A program made the translations under genes and the position numbers. Below are positions 18,931 through 28,787 of a DNA stretch of 63,938 nucleotides, in pieces. The notes under the pieces are model-generated. The model saw only the letters and a program-made list of their open reading frames with translations. It ran no database searches and had not been told where the DNA came from. The DNA lies in the NCBI GenBank assembly GCA_023212695.1, contig JALCCG010000113.1, positions 1 through 63,938 on the forward strand, read 5' to 3'. Source of the DNA: Sporisorium sorghi. Lineage: Eukaryota; Basidiomycota; Ustilaginomycetes; Ustilaginales; Ustilaginaceae. The stretch's first letter is position 1, and every line of letters starts with the position of its first letter.

Positions 18931-20178
18931 ATGGAGGAGATCGGTATCGCTTCGCTCAAGCGCACCGAGCCTACGCTCGAGGATGCAGCTGCCGAAAAGG
19001 CCGCCATTCACCAAGAGATGGCCGCGGAAGAGGACACATATCTTCGCTTTAAAAAGCTGCAACAGCACCTCGAGTTCCTCAACACCATGGAAGAATACGT
19101 CAAGGACGAGCAGAGAAACCTCAAGCGCGAGCTCGTAAGAGCGCAAGAAGAGGTCAAGCGCATCCAGTCGGTGCCCCTCGTCATCGGCCAGTTCCTCGAG
19201 CCCATCGACCAGCACACGGGCATCGTCGGATCCACCACAGGTTCCAACTACGTCGTACGCATCCTCTCCACAATTGACCGCGAGCTGCTCAAGGCCAGCT
19301 CGAGTGTTGCATTGCATCGCCACTCGAATGCGTTGGTCGACGTGCTGCCACCAGAGGCCGACTCGTCCATCGCCATGCTGGGGCAGGACGAAAAACCGAC
19401 AGAGACGTACCAGGACATTGGAGGCATGGACATTCAGAAGCAGGAGATCCGAGAAGCTGTGGAGCTGCCGTTGGTGCAGTTCGACCTGTACCGCCAGATC
19501 GGCATCGACCCACCGCGCGGCGTTTTGCTCTACGGCCCGCCCGGAACAGGAAAGACGATGCTGGTCAAGGCGGTCGCCAACGCCACCACCGCCAGCTTTA
19601 TCCACGTCGTAGGCTCCGAATTCGTGCAAAAGTACCTCGGTGAAGGTCCAAGGATGGTGCGCGACGTCTTCCGACTCGCGCGCGAAAACGCACCTGCCAT
19701 CATCTTTATCGACGAGATCGACGCCATCGCCACGAAGCGTTTCGACGCGCAGACGGGTGCGGATCGCGAAGTGCAGCGTATCCTGCTGGAACTGCTCAAC
19801 CAGATGGACGGCTTCGACCAGGGCAGCAACGTCAAGGTCATCATGGCCACCAACCGAGCCGACACGCTCGACCCGGCTCTGCTGCGTCCCGGTCGTTTGG
19901 ATCGAAAGATCGAGTTCCCCACGCCATCACGTCGCGAGAAGCGTCTCATCTTCCAGACAATTTGCGGCAAGATGAACTTGAGTCCCGAGGTGGATCTCGA
20001 GGACTACGTGGGACGTCCCGACAAGCTGTCGAGTGCCGAGATTGCGAGCATTTGCCAGGCGGCGGGTTTGCAGGCGGTGCGCAAGAACCGGTATGTGATC
20101 ATGCCCGAGGACTTCGAGGAGGCGTGGAAGCAGATTGTCAAGAAGCCGGACGACTCGAAGATGGAGTTCTACCAGTAG
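18931..20178 (+). CDS. RPT3: 26S proteasome regulatory ATPase RPT3 (PSMC4/6B)
   Basis: The ATG at 18931 gives 415 aa, the normal length for an Rpt subunit. An N-terminal coiled coil (about 35-90) is followed by the OB region ([12 protein letters not shown]) and an AAA+ ATPase domain: Walker A GPPGTGKT at 202-209, Walker B IIFIDEID, and the second region of homology with [20 protein letters not shown]. The C-terminus ends MEFYQ, whose last three residues FYQ fit the HbYX motif that docks Rpt subunits into the 20S alpha ring and opens its gate. The N-terminal pattern and the [12 protein letters not shown] lead-in fit Rpt3 rather than Rpt1, 2, 4, 5 or 6. The ATPase ring unfolds ubiquitinated substrates in cytosol and nucleus. 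Confidence 0.96.
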   Translation: MEEIGIASLKRTEPTLEDAAAEKAAIHQEMAAEEDTYLRFKKLQQHLEFLNTMEEYVKDEQRNLKRELVRAQEEVKRIQSVPLVIGQFLEPIDQHTGIVGSTTGSNYVVRILSTIDRELLKASSSVALHRHSNALVDVLPPEADSSIAMLGQDEKPTETYQDIGGMDIQKQEIREAVELPLVQFDLYRQIGIDPPRGVLLYGPPGTGKTMLVKAVANATTASFIHVVGSEFVQKYLGEGPRMVRDVFRLARENAPAIIFIDEIDAIATKRFDAQTGADREVQRILLELLNQMDGFDQGSNVKVIMATNRADTLDPALLRPGRLDRKIEFPTPSRREKRLIFQTICGKMNLSPEVDLEDYVGRPDKLSSAEIASICQAAGLQAVRKNRYVIMPEDFEEAWKQIVKKPDDSKMEFYQ

Positions 20179-21367
20179 GAAGCTGTCCTTGTGCACCATG
20201 TTCTGTTTTTGCACTGCACTTTCATGCCATCGGCTACACATCAGCTCGACGACATTATGAGATTGTATTCGTACTAGAGCGCGTAAAGGGCTCGCTGGCT
20301 GATTCGCCAAGCTGAAACTTGACGGCGCGTTGTCCTCAAAGTCAGTCTGACTTGCCAGTTGACGTTGATTGAAGAGGATCGGGCGAGTTCATATGTTGCT
20401 GCCCTGTCCAGCAGAGGGTTAAGAGACGTGTCTGATTGGAGGAAGAAAACGTTCAACGCGTGCTGCAAGCAACTTTTTTTCTTCAAGTTTTTCTGCAAGA
20501 CCTGCTCGACAGGTTTCTTCTTGACCACATCATCGCCTTTCGAGCTGTCATCCAAAAGACCTCAACATAACATTTCACAACGAGCCTGGTCCTGACAGCA
20601 ACTGATGCTAGCATCGACGCTTGGACTGTCTCCTGGACCTGTTCTGAACCGTTGCCCACCACGCCAACGTCGCATGAACCCCCGACCAACTCGCCCGCAT
20701 CAGCTCACACGTCCTCCTACTACACCCATCGCACTCGTCGCCATCTCTCCCCCCGACTCGCATCCGTTGAGCCCTCCCTCGCTCCCAATCCCTGCCCCTC
20801 CTCCTCTCTTCCTCCCCCTATTGCAGCGCACCTTATCAATTAACCGTTTCCCGGCTCTGACCTCTTTCGGGTCTCTCCACGCCGAACGGTTTACGGAAAG
20901 GTGCAAGAAGAATGTCTTGCCTCGCAGCAAGATCAATCCCATGCTTACTCACGGCGTCGGCCTTTCTTTCAGTGGCCTTCACTGTCCAAGCACCGAGTCA
21001 ATCACTTTCACTTTCACTCTGGGTACATTCGTTTTCTTCTTTATGCTTATTAGCGGGGTGCGCAATGGATTGCTGTCTTCTGAGATTGATGTCAAGCTTG
21101 CTGGCTGTGCGTGAGGCGGCGAGAGGGGGCTTGCTGAGATTATGGTGATTGCTGTTCGGGGAGAGTTGAGAAGATGTGAAGAAGATCTTCGTGTGTGAGG
21201 AAGGGGCGATCGGGAAAGGAAGAAATCGGGCGACGCTATCTGAGGCGAGCGAGTCACCGACGCATGTCCGAACCCTGAGAAGAACGCCTCAGCTCTGCAC
21301 CTCTCTGCATGAACCCTCCCACCACCAACACTTTCACCATCAAAACTCTCAACGCACTCACCCCAAC
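20179..21367. promoter_or_regulatory. intergenic region between RPT3 and PRO3
   Basis: These 1.2 kb should contain the RPT3 3' UTR and the PRO3 promoter. Small open frames (20605-21114 plus; one starting near 20912 with a hydrophobic N-terminus) have no recognisable domain and are not called. Confidence 0.5.
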
Positions 21368-22291
21368 ATGCCCGGCTACACATTAGCAGTGATTGGATGC
21401 GGCACGATGGGCGTAGCCATCCTGTCGGGCGTCCTCGACTCGCAACGATCGCAGCAGGCGCTCGCTTCCTCGATGGCGTCGTCCGTTTCCTCGCTGCACG
21501 ACTCTACCACCGGTGACGACCTGACCGAGCTGCCCACGCGCTACATTGCCACCGTCAACCGGCTCGAGTCCGTGCGACGCCTGAAGAAGACCTTCTCCGC
21601 GTATCCCGATATCGAGATCCACGCGGGCCAGAACGTCTCCGCCGCACGCGATGCCGACGTGATCCTGCTGGGGTGCAAGCCGCAGATGGTGCAGGACATC
21701 ATCGCGGAACCGGGGATGAAGGAGGCGCTGGACGGCAAGCTGGTGATCTCGATCTGTGCCGGCTTGCGCATTGCGCAGATCGTCGCATGGGTCACTCCCT
21801 CCACCAAGGTCGTGCGAGCAATGCCCAATACGCCATGTAAAATCCGCGAGGGCATGACGATCCTCACACCCCTACCCGCGACACTGCCCAACGCAGAGCT
21901 GGACCGCAACATTCTGCTGTCCATCTTTAGCGCTGTGGGACGGTGCAGGTTTCTGGACGAGAAGCACTTCGACGCGTGCACGGCGCTCGCGGGTTCCGGA
22001 CCCGCGTTTGCGTGTGTGTTCCTGGAAGCGATGGCTGATGGCGGCGTGATGATGGGTCTGCCGCGGCAGGAGGCGCTGGAGCTGGCGGCGCAGACGATGC
22101 AGGGCGCAGCGAGGATGGTGATGCAGTCCGGCATGCATCCGGCCGCGATCAAGGATTCGGTGACCACGCCCGGTGGATGCACCATTGCCGGGTTGTTGAA
22201 CTTGGAGGATGGCAAGGTGAGGAGCACGGTGGCGCGCACGATCCAGGCTGCGGCGGAGCATGCGAGTGGGCTAGGGCAGAACAAGAAGTAG
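21368..22291 (+). CDS. PRO3: pyrroline-5-carboxylate reductase
   Basis: The ATG at 21368 starts MPGYTLAVIGCGTMGVAIL, with the dinucleotide-binding glycine motif right at the N-terminus as expected. The 64 codons open upstream contain no ATG. The product is 307 aa, close to the usual 270-320. Further family marks are LGCKPQMVQDI, RAMPNTPC, and the C-terminal dimer signature around ALAGSGPAFACVFLEAMADG and DSVTTPGGCTIAGL. The enzyme reduces pyrroline-5-carboxylate to proline with NAD(P)H, the last step of proline synthesis. An insert of about 30 residues after the first beta-alpha unit (Ser/Thr-rich, about residues 30-55) lengthens the NAD(P)-binding domain. It is convergent with GDA1, 160 nt away. 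Confidence 0.95.
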   Translation: MPGYTLAVIGCGTMGVAILSGVLDSQRSQQALASSMASSVSSLHDSTTGDDLTELPTRYIATVNRLESVRRLKKTFSAYPDIEIHAGQNVSAARDADVILLGCKPQMVQDIIAEPGMKEALDGKLVISICAGLRIAQIVAWVTPSTKVVRAMPNTPCKIREGMTILTPLPATLPNAELDRNILLSIFSAVGRCRFLDEKHFDACTALAGSGPAFACVFLEAMADGGVMMGLPRQEALELAAQTMQGAARMVMQSGMHPAAIKDSVTTPGGCTIAGLLNLEDGKVRSTVARTIQAAAEHASGLGQNKK

Positions 22292-22451
22292 CGCCGTCAC
22301 CAACGCTTTGTTCACGAGAGTCAGTCTCTTCGAGTGGACACACACACGTCCTTCCGGTTGCAATGCATTGTCTTGTCTAACATTTCCTTTTGCCTTTAGG
22401 GTTTGCGATCTCTATCAAAACTGTCGAAGCTAAGGAAGTTGGGCTCCGCAT

Positions 22452-24380
22452 CTACGCCTTGCACAGCAACCCATCTTCATCCAGCACGGCCAGCTGCGCG
22501 CCCAGGCACCAGCCCAACTCGGTGCCGCCGAGCTTCTTGGCGATGCTCACCTCGCGCTCGCCACTGAGCTCGTACCCCAAACTGAGCAAGCCGTGCATGA
22601 AGCTGAGATCCAGACACGTGTCGGGGCGGTCCTCGAGCTCAGCTATCGCCTTAGCGCTAAAACCCTGGGTGTCGGTCTTGGTGTACTTGCACGCGCGCTG
22701 AGCGACGGCCTCGAGGTCGTTGATCGTGAACTTGGGACCCAAGCCGAGCGGCTCGAGGCGGTCGTAGAAGTACGAGAGCGCGATAATCGGCGCAGTCTTG
22801 AACGTTTCCATCAACGAAGGCTGGTAGACGCCCCCAAAAGAGCACGGGCGCGAGGAGCACACCGCGTCCTTGTCCATGATCACCTCGACCAGCCGGCGGC
22901 ACGCGGTGAACCCGCCGTCCGTGCCGACCATCGTCACGTTGGCCTGCGTCTTCTGGCCCGGCTGCGAGACGAGCACCGCTTTCGTGCGGCCATTCGTGAA
23001 GCACGGCGAGGGAATACGCGTCGTCTCCGGGCTCAGGGCGGACCATTCGAACGCCCCCTGTGCGCCATCGTGCGCGGAGCCGGTCAGCACGGCGTTCGGG
23101 TGCGCCAGGCTGTACGTGAACGCAGCGAGCGAGTTGATCGACATGCGCGCCTGCATGAGCCCATACCCCAGGTACGAGTTCTGGTAGAGCGTATACGGCT
23201 TGCTGCCGAACGCGTTGAGCTGGTACACGTGCTCGCCCGGCTGCATGCCCTGCAGCGCCGAGGGGAATGTCGGCTCGAACACGATCTGCGTCGATCCTCC
23301 TCCCAGGTCCATCACCGCAGCGGTCTCGAGTTTTTCTGACGATGACGATCCGATGCGATTGAGCAGATAGTTGACCGTGATCCACGCAAAGACACCCTCG
23401 TCCTTGCCCTCCATAATCTCGACGCCCTTGCTCGCCCTGGTCCCGTCCGCATTCTTGCCGTCAGCGATGGGGAAAGGATACTCGTTCTCCAACATACGCC
23501 GTACCGCCTTGATCACGTCCTCCGCCTGTTTGCCCGGCAGCAGCCGCAGCCCCGCCGTCGCCTTGACCGCCACCGGCGTACACTTGCGCAATGCATGCGG
23601 CACGCGCTCCAGCGCCGACTTCAACAACGGCCTTAACGAGTCCGCCGCCGCCGCCGGATTCGTGCCGTAGTTGCTGAGACCGCCTTTGAGCATCTCAAAG
23701 TACTCGTCTTCGAGCTCGGGTGAAGCGGTGCAGTAGTTGAAGCGGTAGACGTGGATGCGGCTGCCCGTGCTGCCGGCGTCGATCATGAGTGCGTACTGCA
23801 CCAGCGGGCGCGGGTTGCCTTTGTGGTCGAGCGGGCGCGGAGCCGTGCCGTCGCAGCGGGTGGTTTTGGTGGGGTCCGGATGTAGCGCTGGTTTCTCGCG
23901 GACCGTGTCGGCTTTGGTGCCTGTTACGGGTGCTTTTGCGGGTGTCGAGGCGGCTGGGGAGCTGAAGGGGAAGCCGACGGCGTTGTTGCTGCTGGTGCTG
24001 CCGTGTTCGGGCTTGGCCTTCCAGGGCGCACTCTGGTACGCCTGCCCCACCTGGCCGGCTTTGTCGTTTACGTAGTCGACGACGGCATCCCTTGAGTCTC
24101 TGCGGCCGAAGAGCACGATGAGAGCGACAAAGCCAAAGAGGAGGAGCGCGAGACGTCGCGAGCCGAGCGGCATTCTGTTAATCGACCACGCGCGCGAAGA
24201 GACCCCCGCTGGACCACCCGTGGTTGCAGACTGTGGTGGGTAGACCGTCAAGTCTTCTGCTTCAGTGTCGTGTCCGTTCTGACCGAGGAGGAGCGCACCA
24301 GTCTCGGTGTTGTCCAGGTCGACCGAGGAGTGCGTTTGGGACTTGGACTTGTGCTTCTTGCCTGAAGCTGGGAGAGACAT
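22452..24380 (-). CDS. GDA1: Golgi guanosine diphosphatase (GDA1/CD39 family)
   Basis: The ATG at 24380 gives 642 aa. A polar cytoplasmic tail of about 75 residues is followed by one membrane segment (LALLLFGFVALIVLFG, about 76-92), making a type II Golgi membrane protein. After a Pro/Ala/Lys stem comes the catalytic domain with the apyrase conserved regions: ACR1 DAGSTGSRIHVYRF (D201), ACR2 VKATAGLRLLPG, ACR3 EGKDEGVFAWITVNYLL, ACR4 DLGGGSTQIVFEP (D358) and ACR5 near SYFYDRLEPLGLG. In yeast Gda1 hydrolyses GDP left after mannosyl transfer to GMP, which exits in exchange for GDP-mannose and so supports Golgi glycosylation. It is divergent from the NAD kinase gene. Yeast Gda1 is about 520 aa; the extra length here is mostly in the N-terminal tail and stem. 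Confidence 0.93.
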   Translation of the reverse strand: MSLPASGKKHKSKSQTHSSVDLDNTETGALLLGQNGHDTEAEDLTVYPPQSATTGGPAGVSSRAWSINRMPLGSRRLALLLFGFVALIVLFGRRDSRDAVVDYVNDKAGQVGQAYQSAPWKAKPEHGSTSSNNAVGFPFSSPAASTPAKAPVTGTKADTVREKPALHPDPTKTTRCDGTAPRPLDHKGNPRPLVQYALMIDAGSTGSRIHVYRFNYCTASPELEDEYFEMLKGGLSNYGTNPAAAADSLRPLLKSALERVPHALRKCTPVAVKATAGLRLLPGKQAEDVIKAVRRMLENEYPFPIADGKNADGTRASKGVEIMEGKDEGVFAWITVNYLLNRIGSSSSEKLETAAVMDLGGGSTQIVFEPTFPSALQGMQPGEHVYQLNAFGSKPYTLYQNSYLGYGLMQARMSINSLAAFTYSLAHPNAVLTGSAHDGAQGAFEWSALSPETTRIPSPCFTNGRTKAVLVSQPGQKTQANVTMVGTDGGFTACRRLVEVIMDKDAVCSSRPCSFGGVYQPSLMETFKTAPIIALSYFYDRLEPLGLGPKFTINDLEAVAQRACKYTKTDTQGFSAKAIAELEDRPDTCLDLSFMHGLLSLGYELSGEREVSIAKKLGGTELGWCLGAQLAVLDEDGLLCKA

Positions 24381-25326
24381 GGACCTGGGGGTCTGACAGC
24401 GGTCAATGACCGTGCAGGATTGCAGCAGAGAGGTGGAGACGAGATGGTGGTGGAAGGGACGTCGTTCTTCCTGACGTCGCTGTCAAAGCGAAACTCGCGG
24501 TGAAATTTCCAAGTCGAGGCGCGTGGCTTTTCTGGCAGAAGCGCTTCGGCGTTTGTTGTGCGAGATAGCGACGTGATGGTCAAAGGTCTTTTGATTCAGG
24601 GCGTTGATGTGATGGTGTCGCGATGATGGTTGTGCTGGTGGTCAGCGAGGCTGTTGACCATCATTGGGAACTTTGAAGAGGGGTTGAAGGAAGTGCCCTC
24701 GTCAGAGTGTTTTGGAACTTCTTGGCCTCATGCAGGTCTGCTTCCCGTGTCTGACCCTGGCGAAAGGCGCGAATTTTGAAATGTTAGGCCACTTTAATCA
24801 ACATAAAGACGAGAAAAGATCGGCACCTGCGGCTTAAGCTTCTCCTCAGTACCATCAAGACGGCCATGCTCGAGCATCGAAGTGAGTCTATGACGAGATT
24901 CACAGTGAGCGTCTGTCAAGCTGCAAGTGATCTGCTGCAGATCTGTGAGTGAGAAAAGAACATCGAGAAGAGGCTCTTGTCTCTGGTAAGGAACGTGGAT
25001 GCGCGAACTGGAGGTCAAAGCGCTCCATTTCCTTTCCCCCACGCTTGGGTGACTGAGCCGCGCGGCGAGCTGGCCGGGGATTTCCCATTCACGATTTCCA
25101 ATTTTTTTTTTTTTTTGTTTTTCTTTTTGGTCGATGACTGACGCTGTGATGTGGTACAGCAAGCAAGGCTGTCGTGCCGCTGTGTCAATTCGATGTCGAA
25201 GCTTGCAGTCTGCCCTCCATCTCCTTCTGGACATCACATCGCAACATCAACTCACACTCTTGGTCGGGGCTTCCGTCCATTGGACCTCGCCGTGTGTCAG
25301 CAGCACCATTCTCGCCGTTAAGAACC
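24381..25326. promoter_or_regulatory. divergent GDA1 / NAD kinase promoter region
   Basis: 946 nt with a 15-nt T tract at 25102-25116 followed by GTTTTTC. No specific factor site is recognised. Confidence 0.55.
25102..25116. repeat. poly(T) tract, 15 nt
   Basis: A run of 15 T about 210 nt upstream of the NAD kinase start codon. Confidence 0.9.
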
Positions 25327-28300
25327 ATGTCGGCATCAGCAAACACCACGGATCCTCAGCCCTCATCAAACCTATCACATCCACGCACCACATCGGAATC
25401 CATCGACTCGAATCGCACGCCTCCGCCCGCCTTGCTCAATCCAGGCATGGCAACCAATCCCATTTCCGGTCTCACGCTGCTTGAACCACCCAAGCCATGT
25501 AGCAGCAGCACATCCTCCTCCTCCAAAACTACCACCTCGAGCATCTTTCAGGATACCACCGACTCGCCTGCTTCCTCCATGACTGACCAGCAGAACAACA
25601 ACGCGGCCGATGCTGCTGCTCCTGTCAACAGGACCCACGCCAAAGTGCACGACATGTCGTCCCTACCCCACGCTCACTCGGCCGATCAATCGTCCTCCGC
25701 TTCACTCAACTCGCCCTGCTTTGTTCACTCTTACCTTGATCGTGGTGTAGCACTTGGCGAGAGTCTCAAGAAGCAGCGACGTCAGCTCAGCCGGCAGCGC
25801 GGCCATCGTCCAAAGAACCCTCGATATCAATCACAAAGCGACGCTTTTTCAGCTGACGACGACGCTTCGCCTCAGCCTCAACGTCTTAGAGCACAGCCGA
25901 TCCCCGAGCATGCTCAATCAAACTCGGCGTCGGGTCAATCCAGCACCGCCATTCCCATCGACAGATCACAATCTCTGGCTGCTGAAGACAGCACTTCAAA
26001 TTCAGATACAACTTCAACTAACGCAGGACGAAGCACAGAACGCACATCAGCTCGTGTCCGTATTCGCACCAGCTCGGACGATGACGACGGCGATGATGAC
26101 GACGACAGAGACGCCGATAACGTTGCGCATCAACCTCTGTCGGACCAGGACTCCTACGGCTCTTCGTACTCCTATTCCACCGACGAGGAAGACTCGGACA
26201 AGGTGCGATCGCTTACTCGCCAGCTCGCAGAGACCGCCGTGGGTGTGCGAGAGATGAGCAAGCAGCTCGGTCGTGCCCGCGTCAAGTCCACAATCCACTC
26301 CGTCATGATCATCACAAAGGCTCGCGACAATCACCTCATCAAGCTCACCCGCGAACTTGCCCTTTGGCTCATGACCACGCCGCGCAACGGCAAGGACACG
26401 GGGCTCATCGTCTATGTCGACTCGCAGCTTCGCCAGTCCAAGCGTTTCGACGCCGACGGTATCCGCAGAGACTATCCGCAGCTGTTCGACTCGCGTCCAC
26501 CCAAGCGCACGCCCAGCATGTCGTCATCCTTCTGCTCCTCGGCTGCATCAGCGCCTGACAGCAATGGCGCCTTCAACAGAGCAGAGGGCGGCAACCAGCT
26601 GCGCTTCTGGAACGCCGACATGTGCTCGCGCTCGCCTCATCTCTTTGACTTTGTCGTTACGCTTGGCGGTGATGGTACCGTACTCTTCTGCTCCTGGCTC
26701 TTCCAGCGCATTGTGCCGCCCGTTCTGCCGTTTGCACTCGGCTCGCTCGGCTTCTTGACCAACTTTGATTTCAAGGCGTACAAGGACATTATGAAGTCTG
26801 CCCTCGACGATGGCATCCGCGTCAATCTTCGCATGCGCTTCACCGCGACTGTCTATCGCGCCACGCTGCCTTCGTCCAGCTCGGCGGACCGACATCGTCG
26901 CCAGGCCATCAAGTCCGGCAAGACGGGCGAGATCATCCTCAACTCGGTCAAGAACTGTGGCTGGGACGCCATCGAATCGCCTAACCCTGACTCGAGTCAT
27001 CAACGGCGCTCAGATCTGCGCCCAGATGACGAAGTGGTGCTGCCCTCGATGGAGAAACAGTCGAGCAGAAAGGGCAAGAAGGGCAAAAAGTGCCGTGACA
27101 AGGAGATCATGTGTTTCAGCACACGGCCCGTGGAGACGTTCGAGGTGCTCAACGACTTGGTCGTCGACCGAGGTCCCAGCCCGTACGTCAGTCTGCTGGA
27201 GGTGTTCGGCGACGAGCACCACATGACGACCGCGCAAGCCGACGGCCTCTGCATCTCAACGCCCACCGGCTCGACCGCCTACTCGCTCTCGGCCGGCGGC
27301 AGTCTGGTACACCCCGAAATCCCAGCCATCCTCATCACGCCCATCTGCCCACACACGCTGTCGTTCCGCCCCATGCTGCTGCCGGACAGCATGGAGCTGC
27401 GCATCGCCGTGCCGTACAACTCGAGAAGCACCGCTTGGGCCAGTTTCGACGGCCGCGGGCGTGTCGAGCTCAAGCAGGGCGATCACATCAAGGTGACTGC
27501 CAGTCGATATCCTTTCCCCACCGTGTGCGCCGAAAATCAGTCGACCGATTGGTTCTCGAGCATCTCGCGCACGCTCAAGTGGAACGAACGTCAGCGGCAA
27601 AAGTCGTTTGTCGTGGTCGAGGAAGGCGCCGAGGCGGATTCGGGCAACGGGGGCGACAACAAGGGCAAGGACGCGTCGTCGTCATCGTCAGCGGCTTCTC
27701 CGAGCAAGATGTTTGCCAAGCACGGTCGACGCGGGGAAGCGGACAGCAGCGATGACGATGATGACGATGAAGATGACAGCGACGAAAATGACGATGGGTC
27801 AAAGGGACAGGATAACGACGACGACGAGGATGCGGAAAAGTTCGATATCGACGACACGAGCACGGCGGTGACGCGCAGCAACAGCCCCAACATGCACGGC
27901 GATGGCGGTGGGCACGCACACGTGCGCCGGCGATCGGGGCAGAGCACGCCGCGCCACGCCAACGGCGGCAGCGGCGGTGGTGGGCGGCGCAGCACGGGCG
28001 CGTCGTCGTCGACGCCGTCGCTGCTGGGCTCGTCGTTGCCGCGGTTCACCTCGATTACCAATGCGTTCGGGTCCAAGTCGAGCGAGGGACAGAACAACGC
28101 CGACTCTCACCCGAGCTCGCTGCTCAACAGCCCCGACCGGTTCGGCCTGCAGGGACCGCCGCAGCCGCCGAAAGCGATCAGCGAGCGACACCTGCTCAGC
28201 GCGGACTTCCGCCTCGACGCCGCACCTTCCTCCTCCGGGAAGCCGTCGTCCGAGCCCAGATCGCCGACCGCGGTTGATGCAGGCTCGAGCTCGACACCGC

Positions 28301-28560
28301 GCAGCAGCCGTCGTGCGGGCGACAATGGCCGCAGCGGCAGAAGCAGCACGCAGTCCAAGCCGATGACGCCGTCCTCGGCGCTGGCTACGCGGGATAAGAC
28401 GCCGCAGGGCGCGCGCGACGCGGCGACGCGGCAGCAGGATGAGGCGGAGCAGCGCTACGAGCGCGCGGGAGGCAGCGGTACGGGTACGACAGGTACAGCG
28501 CTCGTGGTGTACGGCGAGGACGAGAGCGATTCGGACTCCACCACGGGAGCTGGTCAGTGA
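25327..28560 (+). CDS. ATP-NAD kinase with long disordered extensions
   Basis: The ATG at 25327 is the first in frame and gives 1077 aa. The kinase core spans about 300-750: LIVYVDSQLRQSKRFD, the phosphate-binding GGDGTVLFCSWLFQ (GGDG at 447-450), FALGSLGFLTNFDF, and the late catalytic block ISTPTGSTAYSLSAGG at about 645. This family makes NADP from NAD and ATP and so sets the NADPH pool; the layout resembles cytosolic fungal Utr1/Yef1 rather than mitochondrial Pos5. A Ser/Thr-rich N-terminal region of about 300 residues and a C-terminal region of about 320 residues flank the core. The latter includes an Asp/Glu run (about 815-850) and Ser/Gly/Arg-rich sequence. A Lys-rich insert (RKGKKGKKCRDKE) lies inside the core near 585. 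Yeast Utr1 is about half this size. Confidence 0.93.
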   Translation: MSASANTTDPQPSSNLSHPRTTSESIDSNRTPPPALLNPGMATNPISGLTLLEPPKPCSSSTSSSSKTTTSSIFQDTTDSPASSMTDQQNNNAADAAAPVNRTHAKVHDMSSLPHAHSADQSSSASLNSPCFVHSYLDRGVALGESLKKQRRQLSRQRGHRPKNPRYQSQSDAFSADDDASPQPQRLRAQPIPEHAQSNSASGQSSTAIPIDRSQSLAAEDSTSNSDTTSTNAGRSTERTSARVRIRTSSDDDDGDDDDDRDADNVAHQPLSDQDSYGSSYSYSTDEEDSDKVRSLTRQLAETAVGVREMSKQLGRARVKSTIHSVMIITKARDNHLIKLTRELALWLMTTPRNGKDTGLIVYVDSQLRQSKRFDADGIRRDYPQLFDSRPPKRTPSMSSSFCSSAASAPDSNGAFNRAEGGNQLRFWNADMCSRSPHLFDFVVTLGGDGTVLFCSWLFQRIVPPVLPFALGSLGFLTNFDFKAYKDIMKSALDDGIRVNLRMRFTATVYRATLPSSSSADRHRRQAIKSGKTGEIILNSVKNCGWDAIESPNPDSSHQRRSDLRPDDEVVLPSMEKQSSRKGKKGKKCRDKEIMCFSTRPVETFEVLNDLVVDRGPSPYVSLLEVFGDEHHMTTAQADGLCISTPTGSTAYSLSAGGSLVHPEIPAILITPICPHTLSFRPMLLPDSMELRIAVPYNSRSTAWASFDGRGRVELKQGDHIKVTASRYPFPTVCAENQSTDWFSSISRTLKWNERQRQKSFVVVEEGAEADSGNGGDNKGKDASSSSSAASPSKMFAKHGRRGEADSSDDDDDDEDDSDENDDGSKGQDNDDDEDAEKFDIDDTSTAVTRSNSPNMHGDGGGHAHVRRRSGQSTPRHANGGSGGGGRRSTGASSSTPSLLGSSLPRFTSITNAFGSKSSEGQNNADSHPSSLLNSPDRFGLQGPPQPPKAISERHLLSADFRLDAAPSSSGKPSSEPRSPTAVDAGSSSTPRSSRRAGDNGRSGRSSTQSKPMTPSSALATRDKTPQGARDAATRQQDEAEQRYERAGGSGTGTTGTALVVYGEDESDSDSTTGAGQ

Positions 28561-28762
28561 GACGAACGCACCTCATACATCGCGTGCGATGATGCGCAAT
28601 GGAACACTCGACCCAGCGTCGACGAGTCTGTGCAGCATTGCCCGTGAGCAGTGAAGCACGAGCCGGACGCGATGATGGCCGGTGCGTGTGTTTGCCCGAC
28701 GGCGATAAGCGAGAGCGGGCCTCGTAGGGCTGCCTCGGCTTTTGACAGCTCGCCTAGGCGCC

Positions 28763-28787
28763 AAAAAAAAAAAAAAAAAAAAAAAAA
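28763..28787. repeat. poly(A) tract, 25 nt
   Basis: A run of 25 A about 200 nt after the NAD kinase stop codon. Confidence 0.9.

Noticed and set aside
20912..21148. Small plus-strand frame with a signal-peptide-like start (MSCLAARSIPCLLTASAFLS)
   Set aside because: Only 78 codons, composition changes along the frame, overlaps another random frame, and lies in the PRO3 promoter region. Noted because smut effectors are small secreted proteins, but support is too weak.
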